This document shows, piece after piece, positions 1 through 9,218 of a DNA stretch of 64,000 nucleotides (positions are counted from its first letter, which is position 1; each line of letters begins with the position of its first letter). The notes beneath the pieces were generated by a model. It had not been told where the DNA came from. It saw only the letters and a program-made list of their open reading frames with translations, and did not search any database. Origin of the DNA: Mycolicibacter hiberniae (GTDB taxonomy: Bacteria; Actinomycetota; Actinomycetes; Mycobacteriales; Mycobacteriaceae). The stretch covers positions 930,001 through 994,000 of the forward strand of contig NZ_AP022609.1 of assembly GCF_010729485.1 (NCBI RefSeq), written 5' to 3'. Both the position numbers and the translations under genes were made by a program.

Positions 1-106
1 GTGCGGCGGCATTGGCGGGGAGTCGGCGGGGGCTGAGCAGGTAGCCGCCGGTGCCGTGTTCCGCCTGGTATGCACCGCGGCGGGCGCGCCCCATACCCTG
101 GAACCC
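1..106. other. Window edge, no assignable gene
   Basis: A short reading frame from the left edge on the plus strand ends at a TGA at 34-36 and could be the tail of a gene cut by the window. There is too little sequence to identify it. The remainder is the upstream region of the CtaG/CopD gene. Confidence 0.3.
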
Positions 107-2116
107 ATGACGGCGATTTCGGCGATCCGCGGCCGCGCGGCGACCCTGGTGCCGATGCTGTCCGGCTTGGCGCTGCTGGCCGGCGGCACCGCCGCGGGAA
201 TCGGGGCGCTGTCGCTGACCGACGCGCTGACGGCCACAGGCCTGCCCGACCCGGGGCCGGTGACCACCCTGGGGCTGCCCTTCGTGCGGGCGGTCGGCGA
301 GTTCGCCGCCGCGCTGGCGGTCGGATCATTCCTGCTCGCGGCGTTTCTGGTGCCGCCGCAGCAAAGCGGGGTGCTCGACGCCGCCGGCTATCGCGCGCTG
401 CGGTTGGGCACCGTCGCGTCGGGCACCTGGGCGGTCTGCGCGGCGCTGCTCGTTCCCCTGACCATCTCCGACGTCTCCGGCCACCGGCTCTCGCAGCTGC
501 TGGAACCGTCGACCGTGTGGTCGCTGGCGGGTCTGCTCGACACCGCATCGGCCTGGCGCTGGACGGCCTTTTTGGCGGCGCTGCTCACGCTGGTGAGCCT
601 GCCGGTGCTGCGCTGGTCGTGGACCCCGGTGCTGCTGGCCGGATCGCTGCTGACCCTGCTGCCGTTGGGGTTGACCGGTCACTCAGCGGCCGGCGGCTCG
701 CACGACATGGCCACCAACAGCCTGCTCATCCACCTGATCGCCGCGGGCCTGTGGGCCGGCGGGCTGCTGGCGCTGCTGGTCCACGCGCTGCGCGGCGGCG
801 AGCACGCCGACTTGGCAGCACGGCGGTTCTCCACGGTGGCGCTGTGGTGTTTCGTGGCGATGGGCCTGTCGGGGATGCTCAACGCACTGGTGCGGGTGAC
901 CCCCGCGGAACTGTTCACCACCCCATACGGCCGGTTGGTGACGGCCAAGTTCGTGGCCCTGTGCGTGCTGGGCGTCATCGGAGTCTGGCAGCGGCGCCGC
1001 GGCGTGGCGGCGCTGCAGGAAGACCCGGGCCAGCGCGCTCCGCTGATCCGGTTGGCGCTGACGGAGGCGGTGGTCTTCGCGGTCACGTTCGGGATCGCGG
1101 TGGGGCTGGGTCGCACCCCGCCCCCTCCGCCGGCGGTGCTCGACCCGTCGATCCCGATGGTCAAGATCGGCTACGACTTCGCCGGTCCGCCGACCGTGGC
1201 GCGCATCCTGTTCGACTGGCGCTTCGACGTGGTGTTCGGCACGGCCGCGCTGGTGCTGGCGGGCGTGTACCTGGCCGGTGTGCTGCGGCTACGCCGGCGC
1301 GGCGACGCCTGGCCCGCGGGCCGCACCACCGCCTGGATGCTGGGCTGTGCGACGCTGCTGTTCGCCACCTCGTCGGGCACCGGCCGCTACATGCCGGCGA
1401 TGTTCAGCATTCACATGATCGTGCACATGCTGCTGTCGATGCTGGTGCCGATTCTGCTGGTGTTCGGCGGGCCCACCACGCTGGCGTTGCGGGCGCTGCC
1501 GGTCGCCGGACGCGGCGAGCCCCCCGGAATGCGGGAGTGGCTGCTGGCCGCGCTGCACAGCCGGTTTTCGCGGTTCCTCACCAACCCGATCATTGCGGCG
1601 GTGATCTTCGTCGTCGGCTTCTACGGGCTGTACTTCAGCAGCCTGTTCGACTCGATCGTCGGCAGCCACGCCGGGCACCTGGCGATGAACGTGCACTTTC
1701 TGCTCAGCGGCTATCTCTTCTACTGGGTGGTGATCGGCGTGGATCCGACGCCCCGGCCCATCTCGCCGCTGGCGAAACTGGCGGTGGTGTTCGCCTCGCT
1801 GCCGTTGCACGGCTTTTTCGGGGTCTTCCTGATGGGCATGCACAAGGTGCTGGGGGAGTGGTTCTACGGTTCCCTGGGTTTGCCCTGGCATACCGACCTG
1901 GCCGGCGACCAGCATCTCGGGGGCGGAATCACCTGGGCGGCAGGGGAGTTGCCGCTGCTGATGGTGATGATCGCGCTGTTGGTGCAGTGGCATCGCAGTG
2001 ATCGCCGCACCGCGAAGCGACTTGACCGCGCCGCCGCCCGCGACGACGACGCCGACCTGGCCGCCTATAACGCGATGCTGGCTGAGATGTCCGGCCGCGA
2101 CGGCCCGCCTAGGTGA
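107..2116 (+). CDS. CopD/CtaG fusion membrane protein (Rv0102-like)
   Basis: Polytopic membrane protein of 669 residues. The N-terminal half resembles the CopD copper-resistance family, with repeated hydrophobic helices and a conserved LIHLIAAGLWAGGL segment near residue 210. The C-terminal half resembles the caa3-type CtaG family, with His-rich helices (FSIHMIVHMLLSMLVP, MNVHFLLSGYLFYWVV). The family is linked to copper handling and cytochrome oxidase assembly. The length is close to the fused M. tuberculosis protein Rv0102 as I recall it. I chose the ATG at 107; an in-frame GTG at 56 would add 17 polar residues. The last 8 bases overlap the convergent TetR gene. Copper specificity is a family inference. 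Confidence 0.8.
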   Translation: MTAISAIRGRAATLVPMLSGLALLAGGTAAGIGALSLTDALTATGLPDPGPVTTLGLPFVRAVGEFAAALAVGSFLLAAFLVPPQQSGVLDAAGYRALRLGTVASGTWAVCAALLVPLTISDVSGHRLSQLLEPSTVWSLAGLLDTASAWRWTAFLAALLTLVSLPVLRWSWTPVLLAGSLLTLLPLGLTGHSAAGGSHDMATNSLLIHLIAAGLWAGGLLALLVHALRGGEHADLAARRFSTVALWCFVAMGLSGMLNALVRVTPAELFTTPYGRLVTAKFVALCVLGVIGVWQRRRGVAALQEDPGQRAPLIRLALTEAVVFAVTFGIAVGLGRTPPPPPAVLDPSIPMVKIGYDFAGPPTVARILFDWRFDVVFGTAALVLAGVYLAGVLRLRRRGDAWPAGRTTAWMLGCATLLFATSSGTGRYMPAMFSIHMIVHMLLSMLVPILLVFGGPTTLALRALPVAGRGEPPGMREWLLAALHSRFSRFLTNPIIAAVIFVVGFYGLYFSSLFDSIVGSHAGHLAMNVHFLLSGYLFYWVVIGVDPTPRPISPLAKLAVVFASLPLHGFFGVFLMGMHKVLGEWFYGSLGLPWHTDLAGDQHLGGGITWAAGELPLLMVMIALLVQWHRSDRRTAKRLDRAAARDDDADLAAYNAMLAEMSGRDGPPR

Positions 2117-2687
2117 TCTGCCCGGCTGTGACCAGCACCGCCGCGCGCACCCGGTCGGCGAGGGCCTGTGCCGAGGAGGTGTCGAGCTTGCCGTCCAGGT
2201 GCAGGAAGGCCAGGCCGTGCACCAGTCCCCACACGGCGATGGCCATCGCCTCCGGGTCGGAAGCGGGAAAAACCTGCCGCACCGTCGCGTTCAGGTAGCC
2301 CTGGATCGCCGTCACCGCCGCTGACCGCTCCGGGTTGGTCGGGTCGCACTTCTCGGCGAACATCACCCGGAAGAGTCCAGGGCGGTTCACGGCGAACTGG
2401 ACGTAGGCGATCGCGATTGCGGCGAGATCGTCGGCCGTCGTCGGCTCGGGATGTGCCGCGACGAGGTCGGTCGCCAATTCCTGATAGCCCACGGCGGCGA
2501 TCGCCGACAGCAGCGCGTTGCGGTCGGCGAAGTGCCGGTAGGGCGCGGCGGTCGATACCCCGGCGCGGCGGGCCGCGGCACGCAGCGACAGTTCCGAGGC
2601 GCCGTTTTCCTCAAGGAGATCCATAGCTGCGCGCAACAGGGTTCCGGGCAGGTCACCGTGGTGGTAGGCCTTGGTCGACGGTGACAT
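2109..2687 (-). CDS. TetR family transcriptional regulator
   Basis: Repressor-type regulator of 192 residues. The N-terminal helix-turn-helix is clear (about residues 30-55: LSLRAAARRAGVS then APYRHFADRNALL). The C-terminal ligand domain is of the kind found in short TetR_C/WHG-like proteins. It is divergent from the SDR gene. The gap between them carries palindromic TGTwArC/GCTwACA elements that fit its operator, and a similar element precedes the nitroreductase gene further along. The ATG at 2687 has only a weak ribosome site. The effector is unknown; a hydrophobic or electrophilic compound processed by the two neighbouring oxidoreductases is a guess. Confidence 0.85.
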   Translation of the reverse strand: MSPSTKAYHHGDLPGTLLRAAMDLLEENGASELSLRAAARRAGVSTAAPYRHFADRNALLSAIAAVGYQELATDLVAAHPEPTTADDLAAIAIAYVQFAVNRPGLFRVMFAEKCDPTNPERSAAVTAIQGYLNATVRQVFPASDPEAMAIAVWGLVHGLAFLHLDGKLDTSSAQALADRVRAAVLVTAGQIT

Positions 2688-2701
2688 CTGTGACTACCCC
2701 G

Positions 2702-2764
2702 TGTTGACGCCGCTTACATGAGTTCTTAATGTTAGCAGCGTCCGCGTGTAAGCGTCGCTAACAT
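2702..2764. promoter_or_regulatory. Putative TetR operators O1 and O2
   Basis: O1 is TGTTGAC-GCC-GCTTACA (2702-2718). O2 is TGTAAGC-GTC-GCTAACA (2747-2763). An extra half-site TGTTAGC lies at 2730-2736, so ATGTTAGC (2729-2736) and GCTAACAT (2757-2764) are also exact inverse repeats. O2 overlaps a plausible -10 for the SDR gene (TAACAT, 2759-2764). Symmetry and position between divergent genes support a TetR operator; binding is inferred. Confidence 0.65.
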
Positions 2765-2801
2765 AAGGCGCTCGGCGGCGTTCATCGAAGGAGGCCGTGC
2801 A

Positions 2802-3632
2802 GTGAGCTCACCGCGAACGATCGTGATCACCGGCGCCAGCGACGGCATCGGTGCCGTCGCAGCGCGCGCCCTGGCCGGACCGGGGGTCAACCTGGTCGTC
2901 GCCGGCCGCTCCGCCCAGAAATTGGCGCCGGTCGCCGCCGATACCGGTGCCACCGCGCTCACCGCTGATTTCGCCGATCTGAACCAGGTCCGCGCCCTGG
3001 CCGAACAGATCCGCGAACAGGTCGGCTCCATCGACGTGCTGCTGAACAATGCGGGAGGAACCTTCACGCCGCGTCTGCGTACTGCCCAAGACCATGAACC
3101 CAACTTCGGGATCAACCACCTCGCGCCCTTCCTGCTGACCAACCTGCTGCGCGATCGACTGGCCGCGTCCGGTGGCGCTTTGGTGCTCAACACTTCCAGC
3201 ATTGGCAACCGGCTGGGACACGTCGACCTCGATGACCTGGACTACCGGCGCCGGCATGCCTTCGAGGGGCGGGCCTACGGGACAAGCAAGCTGATGAACA
3301 TCCTGTTCACCCGCGGTATCGCTGCGCGCTGGTCTGATGACGGGATCGTCTCGGCCGCAGTGCATCCCGGTCCGGTCGCGTCAAGCTTCGGTCGCGACTC
3401 ATGGTTCGTCGGGCTGCTCTACCGCACTCCGCTGCGGCACCTCGCGACCATCACCCCCGCCCGGGGCGCCACGCCGTTGATCGAACTGGCCAACCGCGGC
3501 GCCGACCCGGAGATCAACGGCGTCTACTTCGACCGGCACCGTGCGCATGGCCGTGAGAATCGGCAAGCCCATGACCCCAAGCTCATCGACGGTCTATGGA
3601 CCATCTCCGCCGAGCTTGTCGGGCTGGACTGA
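2802..3632 (+). CDS. Short-chain dehydrogenase/reductase (SDR)
   Basis: NAD(P)-dependent oxidoreductase of 276 residues with the classical SDR plan. The cofactor motif TGASDGIG is at about residues 8-15, NNAGG at about 84-88, the catalytic Ser in NTSSIG, and the Tyr/Lys pair in YGTSKLMN near residue 160. The shape resembles retinol-dehydrogenase-like SDRs, but the substrate cannot be told. The GTG start at 2802 is well placed after a strong GAAGGAGG site (2787-2794). It sits behind two TetR operators and is probably repressed by the divergent regulator. The 3' end overlaps the convergent nitroreductase by 39 bases. Confidence 0.9.
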   Translation: MSSPRTIVITGASDGIGAVAARALAGPGVNLVVAGRSAQKLAPVAADTGATALTADFADLNQVRALAEQIREQVGSIDVLLNNAGGTFTPRLRTAQDHEPNFGINHLAPFLLTNLLRDRLAASGGALVLNTSSIGNRLGHVDLDDLDYRRRHAFEGRAYGTSKLMNILFTRGIAARWSDDGIVSAAVHPGPVASSFGRDSWFVGLLYRTPLRHLATITPARGATPLIELANRGADPEINGVYFDRHRAHGRENRQAHDPKLIDGLWTISAELVGLD

Positions 3633-4325
3633 TCGCAACGGCTGGTGACCGAAGCGGTCGACGTGCACCACGTCCTCGATCGGTGGACGCTGGGTCGGGC
3701 CGTAATGCCCGCGAGCCCAGCCGATCGGGATGATGCACACCGGCACCATCTCGGGCGGCAGCTCCAGCACGCGGCGTGTGCGGCGTACCAGCCACACGGG
3801 CAGCGTCTGCAGGGAGGCGCCCAGGCCCACGGCGCGGCACGCCAGGAGCAGGTTCTGCACCGCGGGATAGACCGAGCCGTAGAACGACGAGACGGAGATC
3901 TGCGGCCAGCCCACCGGCCGGTGGCGCAGGTTGCGCCGGTAGCAGGCCACCACGAGGGTCGGCAGCTCGTGGAAGTGCTCACGTTGCCATTCGGACACCC
4001 GCAACTGGCGTCGCGTCGGTTCATCGGTGGCAGCGTGCCTGGCAAACCACCCGAACAGCGTGAACATTCGTTGGTAGCTGCGCACCAGGCGTCGCTTCTG
4101 CTCGGGGTCGTTGACGACGACAAATGCCCAGTCTTGACTGTTTGAGCTGGTAGGAGCCTTCAGTGCGAGCGCCAGCACCTCGCGCAGCAGTTCCTCGTCG
4201 ACGGCGGCGAAGTGCAGCCGGCGGATCGCCCGCTGCGAGCGCATGGCCTCGGCGAGCGGCATGCTCAAGCCCGCGAGAGCCTCGGCGGCGTCAGGGGGCG
4301 TGAAGGGGGCCGGGGTTGTGCTCAT
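3594..4325 (-). CDS. Nitroreductase family FMN enzyme
   Basis: Flavin-dependent oxidoreductase of 243 residues. MRSQRAIRRL is the usual phosphate-binding Arg segment, followed by the FMN-contacting APTSSNSQDWAFVVV segment and a C-terminal RPPIEDVVHVDRFG typical of NfnB/BluB-like nitroreductases. Family members reduce nitroaromatics or quinones with NAD(P)H. The ATG at 4325 follows a strong GAGGAGAAG site; the longer frame to 4409 lacks support. An operator-like TGTTAAC-N3-GCTTACG lies 89 bases upstream, matching those of the TetR/SDR pair, so the two enzymes may be co-regulated. The substrate is unknown. Confidence 0.88.
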   Translation of the reverse strand: MSTTPAPFTPPDAAEALAGLSMPLAEAMRSQRAIRRLHFAAVDEELLREVLALALKAPTSSNSQDWAFVVVNDPEQKRRLVRSYQRMFTLFGWFARHAATDEPTRRQLRVSEWQREHFHELPTLVVACYRRNLRHRPVGWPQISVSSFYGSVYPAVQNLLLACRAVGLGASLQTLPVWLVRRTRRVLELPPEMVPVCIIPIGWARGHYGPTQRPPIEDVVHVDRFGHQPLRSVQPDKLGGDGP

Positions 4326-4413
4326 CGCTTCTCCTCGACGACACGACATTCGATACCGGCGTCGGTGAGTCGGCGCAGGGGGTTCTCGCCACCGGGGGCG
4401 ACGCGGCAAGCAA

Positions 4414-4430
4414 TGTTAACGGTGCTTACG
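4414..4430. promoter_or_regulatory. Putative TetR operator O3 before nitroreductase
   Basis: TGTTAACGGTGCTTACG has the same 7-3-7 half-site layout as O1 and O2 near 2.7 kb, with one mismatch per half from TGTwAGC/GCTwACA. It lies upstream of the minus-strand nitroreductase in an otherwise unexplained 163-base gap after the transporter gene. Confidence 0.5.
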
Positions 4431-4488
4431 TCAGCATAGACGGCGACGTGGTGCCGACAACCCTGCGCTCGGTCAGGGTGGGCCGGCG

Positions 4489-5946
4489 CTACTCGCGCAG
4501 CCCCGCTTCGGCGAGCGCCTCGGCCTCGTGCTCAGTGGCCACCGAGGGCCCCGATCCCGGGAGTCGTTTACCGGCGACCTCCGGGGTGAACCACACCGTG
4601 ATCGCCCCCACGACGCCCGCACCCATCAACAGATAGGCCGGCATCAGCACATTGCCGGTCCCCGCCACCAGCGTCTCGGCGACCAACGGCGTGGTGCCGC
4701 CGAACAGCGACACCGAAATGTTGAAACTGATCGCCACCGCGAAGTACCGCACGGGCGAGGGGAACAGGGCGGGCAGGGTCGACGGTGTGGTGCTGTAGAA
4801 GCACAACAGCCCCAGCCCGATGAGCAGCACACCGAGCAGACGCAGCGGATAGCTGCCGCCCCGGCCGATCAACAAGAACGCCGGAACGGAGCCGACGATC
4901 AGCACAGCGCTGCCGGTCCACAGGATCGGCTTGCGGCCGATCCGGTCGGACAGCCTGGCCAGCGGCACCACCGCGATCAGCATCAGCACCAGCGTCACCA
5001 CGATCATGCCCAGTCCGCGGCTGCCGCTGATCCGGCCGACCTGCTTGAAGTACGTCGGCAGGTAACCGGTGAGCAGGTAGTTGGTGACGTTCTCGGCCAG
5101 CACCAGGCCAACGCAGATCAGCAGGCTGCTACGCAGCCCGAGCACCGTCCGCCAGGCCGGCGCGTTGCCGGGTCCGGTTTCTGCGTCGGCGTGCAGCCGT
5201 TCGTAGACCGGTGACTCGTCGATGCGCAATCGCATGTACAGCGCGACGGCCGCCAGCGGGACACCCAGCAGGAACGGCACCCGCCAACCCCACCGCAGCA
5301 TCTCGGCCACCGGCAGCTGCGCCTTGAGGACGGCCACCACCGCCGCGCCCATCACGTAGCCGCCCAGGGTGCCCAACGGCAGGAATCCGGTCAGCGCACC
5401 GCGATCGCGATCGGGGGCGTGTTCGCTGATGTGGGTCATGGCGCCCACGTACTCGCCGCCGGTGGAGAACCCCTGCATGATGCGGGTGACCAGGAGCAGG
5501 ATCGGAGCCCAGATCCCGATCTCCTCAAAGGGCGGCAGCAGACCCGTCACCGTGGTGCCGACCGCCATCAGCGTGACGGTCATGATCAACACCCGTTTGC
5601 GGCCGATCCGGTCACCCAGCGCGCCGAAGATGATGCCGCCGAACGGTCGCACCGCGAAGGCCGCCGCCAGGGTCCCGAACGTGGCGATCAGACCGGCCGC
5701 GCTGGAGCTGTCACCGGGGTAGAAAACCTGCGCGATCGTGGTGGCCGAAAAGCCGTAGATGCCGAAGTCGTACCACTCCATGAAGTTGCCGATGGCGGTG
5801 CCCGCGATCGAGCGCCGCATGGCTACCGGGTCCGCGACCCGGATATCGTCGCGCGCCCAGGTGCCGCGGCCCGTGTGTTCACCGCTGCCGGTTCGGCCCT
5901 TGGTACCCACCGCAAGCAACGTATACCAACTGCCCGGCCCCGCCAC
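4489..5946 (-). CDS. MFS transporter, metabolite:H+ symporter (MHS/ProP-like)
   Basis: Twelve-helix major facilitator protein of up to 485 residues. The MHS signature NFMEWYDFGIYG is at about residues 54-65, and the loop motif GDRIGRKR appears after helix 2 and again as SDRIGRKP in the second half. This subfamily includes proton symporters for dicarboxylates, proline/betaine and citrate; the substrate here is not readable. The GTG at 5946 has an AGGAG site at 5-base spacing, giving about 42 polar residues before helix 1. Starts at 5910 (GTG) or 5820 (ATG) would give a more usual N-terminus and leave room for the divergent lipoprotein promoter. Confidence 0.85.
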   Translation of the reverse strand: MAGPGSWYTLLAVGTKGRTGSGEHTGRGTWARDDIRVADPVAMRRSIAGTAIGNFMEWYDFGIYGFSATTIAQVFYPGDSSSAAGLIATFGTLAAAFAVRPFGGIIFGALGDRIGRKRVLIMTVTLMAVGTTVTGLLPPFEEIGIWAPILLLVTRIMQGFSTGGEYVGAMTHISEHAPDRDRGALTGFLPLGTLGGYVMGAAVVAVLKAQLPVAEMLRWGWRVPFLLGVPLAAVALYMRLRIDESPVYERLHADAETGPGNAPAWRTVLGLRSSLLICVGLVLAENVTNYLLTGYLPTYFKQVGRISGSRGLGMIVVTLVLMLIAVVPLARLSDRIGRKPILWTGSAVLIVGSVPAFLLIGRGGSYPLRLLGVLLIGLGLLCFYSTTPSTLPALFPSPVRYFAVAISFNISVSLFGGTTPLVAETLVAGTGNVLMPAYLLMGAGVVGAITVWFTPEVAGKRLPGSGPSVATEHEAEALAEAGLRE

Positions 5947-5978
5947 GGCAACTCCTGCCCGGCCGGTCGGGTGGTCTC

Positions 5979-5984
5979 TACCAT
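5979..5984 (+). promoter_or_regulatory. Possible -10 for a leaderless lipoprotein mRNA
   Basis: TACCAT fits the mycobacterial SigA -10 pattern TANNNT and ends 7 bases before the ATG at 5992. That spacing suggests transcription starting at the codon itself, as is common in mycobacteria. No -35 is needed for this call and none is clear. Confidence 0.4.
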
Positions 5985-5991
5985 GGCGAAT

Positions 5992-6780
5992 ATGCGCAGG
6001 CTGCCTGGCGTGCTGACCGTGGCCGGCGCTGTCGCTGCCCTGACGGCCGGATGCTCGGTGACGCCGCCGGAACGGGGTCCGGAGGCCTCGGCGTCAGCGG
6101 TCGCGCCGTCGGCGCCCACCGCACCGCCGGGGTCCTGGGCCAGCGCAGTGCCGCGCCCGCCGAAGAAATTCACCGAGCCGCTGCCCGATGCGGCGGCGCT
6201 CCTTCAGGAGTCCGGCGTCGCCACCGCGCAACCCGGCAGTGTGCACCTGTCGTTGTCGGTGATCGGTGAGATCGACACCATGGGCATCACGGCGCTCGAT
6301 GCCGACGTGACCGAGCAACCGGCTCCGGCGGCCCGGGGCTACGCCAAGATCGGCTACCGGGGCGCGGCGGCCTATGTCGACGTCGTGGTGTTCGGCGGCC
6401 GCCTCTACGTGTCGCAGGAGCAGGGCCGGTGGGTCGATTACGGGCCGGCCTCCAACTTCTATGACCCGGCGCGCATCCTGAGCCCGGACACCGGCCTGGC
6501 GGATCTGCTGACCGGCTTCGTGGACCCCGAGGTGGAGCAGCGCGAGATGGTCGGCGACGTGGCCACGGTCCGGATCACCGGCGAGGTCTCGGCCGCCGCG
6601 GCGAAGAAGATCGTGCCCCGGCTGCAGGCCACCAAGCGGACCGCGTGCACGGCCTGGATCCAGGAGACCGACGCGCATCACCTGGTCGCACTCGAGCTGG
6701 CCTCGGGGGACGACGCCGCTGTGCAGCTGAGGTTCTCCAACTGGGGAGCGCCGGTGACCGTCGGGCAGCCGCGCACCTAG
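5992..6780 (+). CDS. LprG/LprA-type lipoprotein
   Basis: Secreted lipoprotein of 262 residues. The signal peptide ends in the lipobox LTAGC near residue 20, followed by a low-complexity Ala/Pro/Ser linker. The rest matches the LppX_LprAFG fold: GRWVDYGPASNFYDPARIL, then LSPDTGLADLL, then TAWIQETDAHHLVALEL, each with close counterparts in LprG and LprA. These proteins carry triacylated (glyco)lipids across the cell envelope in a hydrophobic pocket. In M. tuberculosis lprG is next to the P55 exporter; here the divergent neighbour is an MHS-type transporter instead. An ATG at 5983 would add three residues. The gene ends in a perfect hairpin. Confidence 0.85.
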   Translation: MRRLPGVLTVAGAVAALTAGCSVTPPERGPEASASAVAPSAPTAPPGSWASAVPRPPKKFTEPLPDAAALLQESGVATAQPGSVHLSLSVIGEIDTMGITALDADVTEQPAPAARGYAKIGYRGAAAYVDVVVFGGRLYVSQEQGRWVDYGPASNFYDPARILSPDTGLADLLTGFVDPEVEQREMVGDVATVRITGEVSAAAAKKIVPRLQATKRTACTAWIQETDAHHLVALELASGDDAAVQLRFSNWGAPVTVGQPRT

Positions 6781-6792
6781 CTGGTGCGCGGC
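6768..6792 (+). terminator. Hairpin terminator of the lipoprotein gene
   Basis: GCCGCGCACC pairs perfectly with GGTGCGCGGC around the loop TAGCT, which contains the stop codon. There is no U-tract, typical of mycobacterial I-shaped terminators. Confidence 0.65.
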
Positions 6793-6931
6793 GTTATCCC
6801 CAGTTCGCTGTTCTTCCACAGATGGGCGGTGCGGGCGATCCCCGGCAGGGCTCGTTGTCGGCCCCGACCGGCCCAATGGGTGCAGCACCGGCGGGCTCGT
6901 CGGGTTCGCCGCAACAAGGAGGGAAGTACCC

Positions 6932-7411
6932 ATGTTCGAGACAACGCTGACCGTGATCGGCAACATCGTCACCGACCCCATCCGCCGCCGGGTGGGTGAG
7001 CACGAGCTGATCAAGTTCCGGGTCGCCAGCAACTCGCGCCGGCGCGGCGCCGACGGGAGCTGGGAGACCGGCAACACGCTGTTCATCACCGTCAACTGCT
7101 GGGACCGGCTGGTCACCGGAGTGGGTGCGTCGTTGAGCAAGGGACTGCCGGTGATCGTGGTCGGGCACGTCTTCACCAGCGAATACGAGGACAAGGACGG
7201 AGTCCGCCGGTCCTCGGTCGAGCTGCGCGCCACAGCGGTGGGCCCCGACCTGGCGCGGTGCGCGGCCCGCGTGGAGAAGATCATCGCCGCCGGACCGGAC
7301 AGTCCGCTGGTCGCCGCACGCGGTGAGCACGCCGATGGCCCGGACAGCACCCACCCCGACGCCGACGCCGATGCCGGAGCCGAGATGACGGGCATGGCCC
7401 TGGCACCGTGA
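6932..7411 (+). CDS. ssbB: Single-stranded DNA-binding protein paralogue (Rv2478c-like)
   Basis: OB-fold ssDNA-binding protein of 159 residues. The family start FETTLTVIGNIVTDP leads into the core strands, with NTLFITVNCWDRLVTGV and a conserved GLPVIVVGHVFTSEYEDKDG. The C-terminus lacks the acidic DDDLPF-type tip of the main SSB, so it probably does not recruit the same partners. The mycobacterial paralogue is thought to act under DNA stress or competence-like conditions. The ATG at 6932 follows AAGGAGGG. It is followed by ettA, as in M. tuberculosis (Rv2478c-Rv2477c). Confidence 0.88.
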   Translation: MFETTLTVIGNIVTDPIRRRVGEHELIKFRVASNSRRRGADGSWETGNTLFITVNCWDRLVTGVGASLSKGLPVIVVGHVFTSEYEDKDGVRRSSVELRATAVGPDLARCAARVEKIIAAGPDSPLVAARGEHADGPDSTHPDADADAGAEMTGMALAP

Positions 7412-7491
7412 GCGCAGCCGACAGCGGTGCCGGGTGACCCCCTAGGATGGTCAGCGAGCAATTTCGCGAGACCAGGAGGCGACACCCCGGC

Positions 7492-9165
<1,674 letters not shown>

Positions 9166-9171
9166 GGTTGG

Positions 9172-9192
9172 TCCGGTAGCGGCGCTGCCGGA
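9172..9192 (+). terminator. Hairpin between ettA and gdh
   Basis: TCCGGTAGC and GCTGCCGGA pair around GGC with one wobble pair. There is no U-tract, so it may be a weak or partial terminator just before the gdh ribosome site. Confidence 0.45.
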
Positions 9193-9218
9193 ACTGACAC
9201 TGGTCAGGAGGGGTGGGG

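Noticed and set aside
6793..6831. DnaA-box-like words (TTATCCCC, TTCCACAG) before ssbB
   Set aside because: There is one near match and one partial match only, with no cluster, AT-rich element or dnaA/dnaN context, so no origin.
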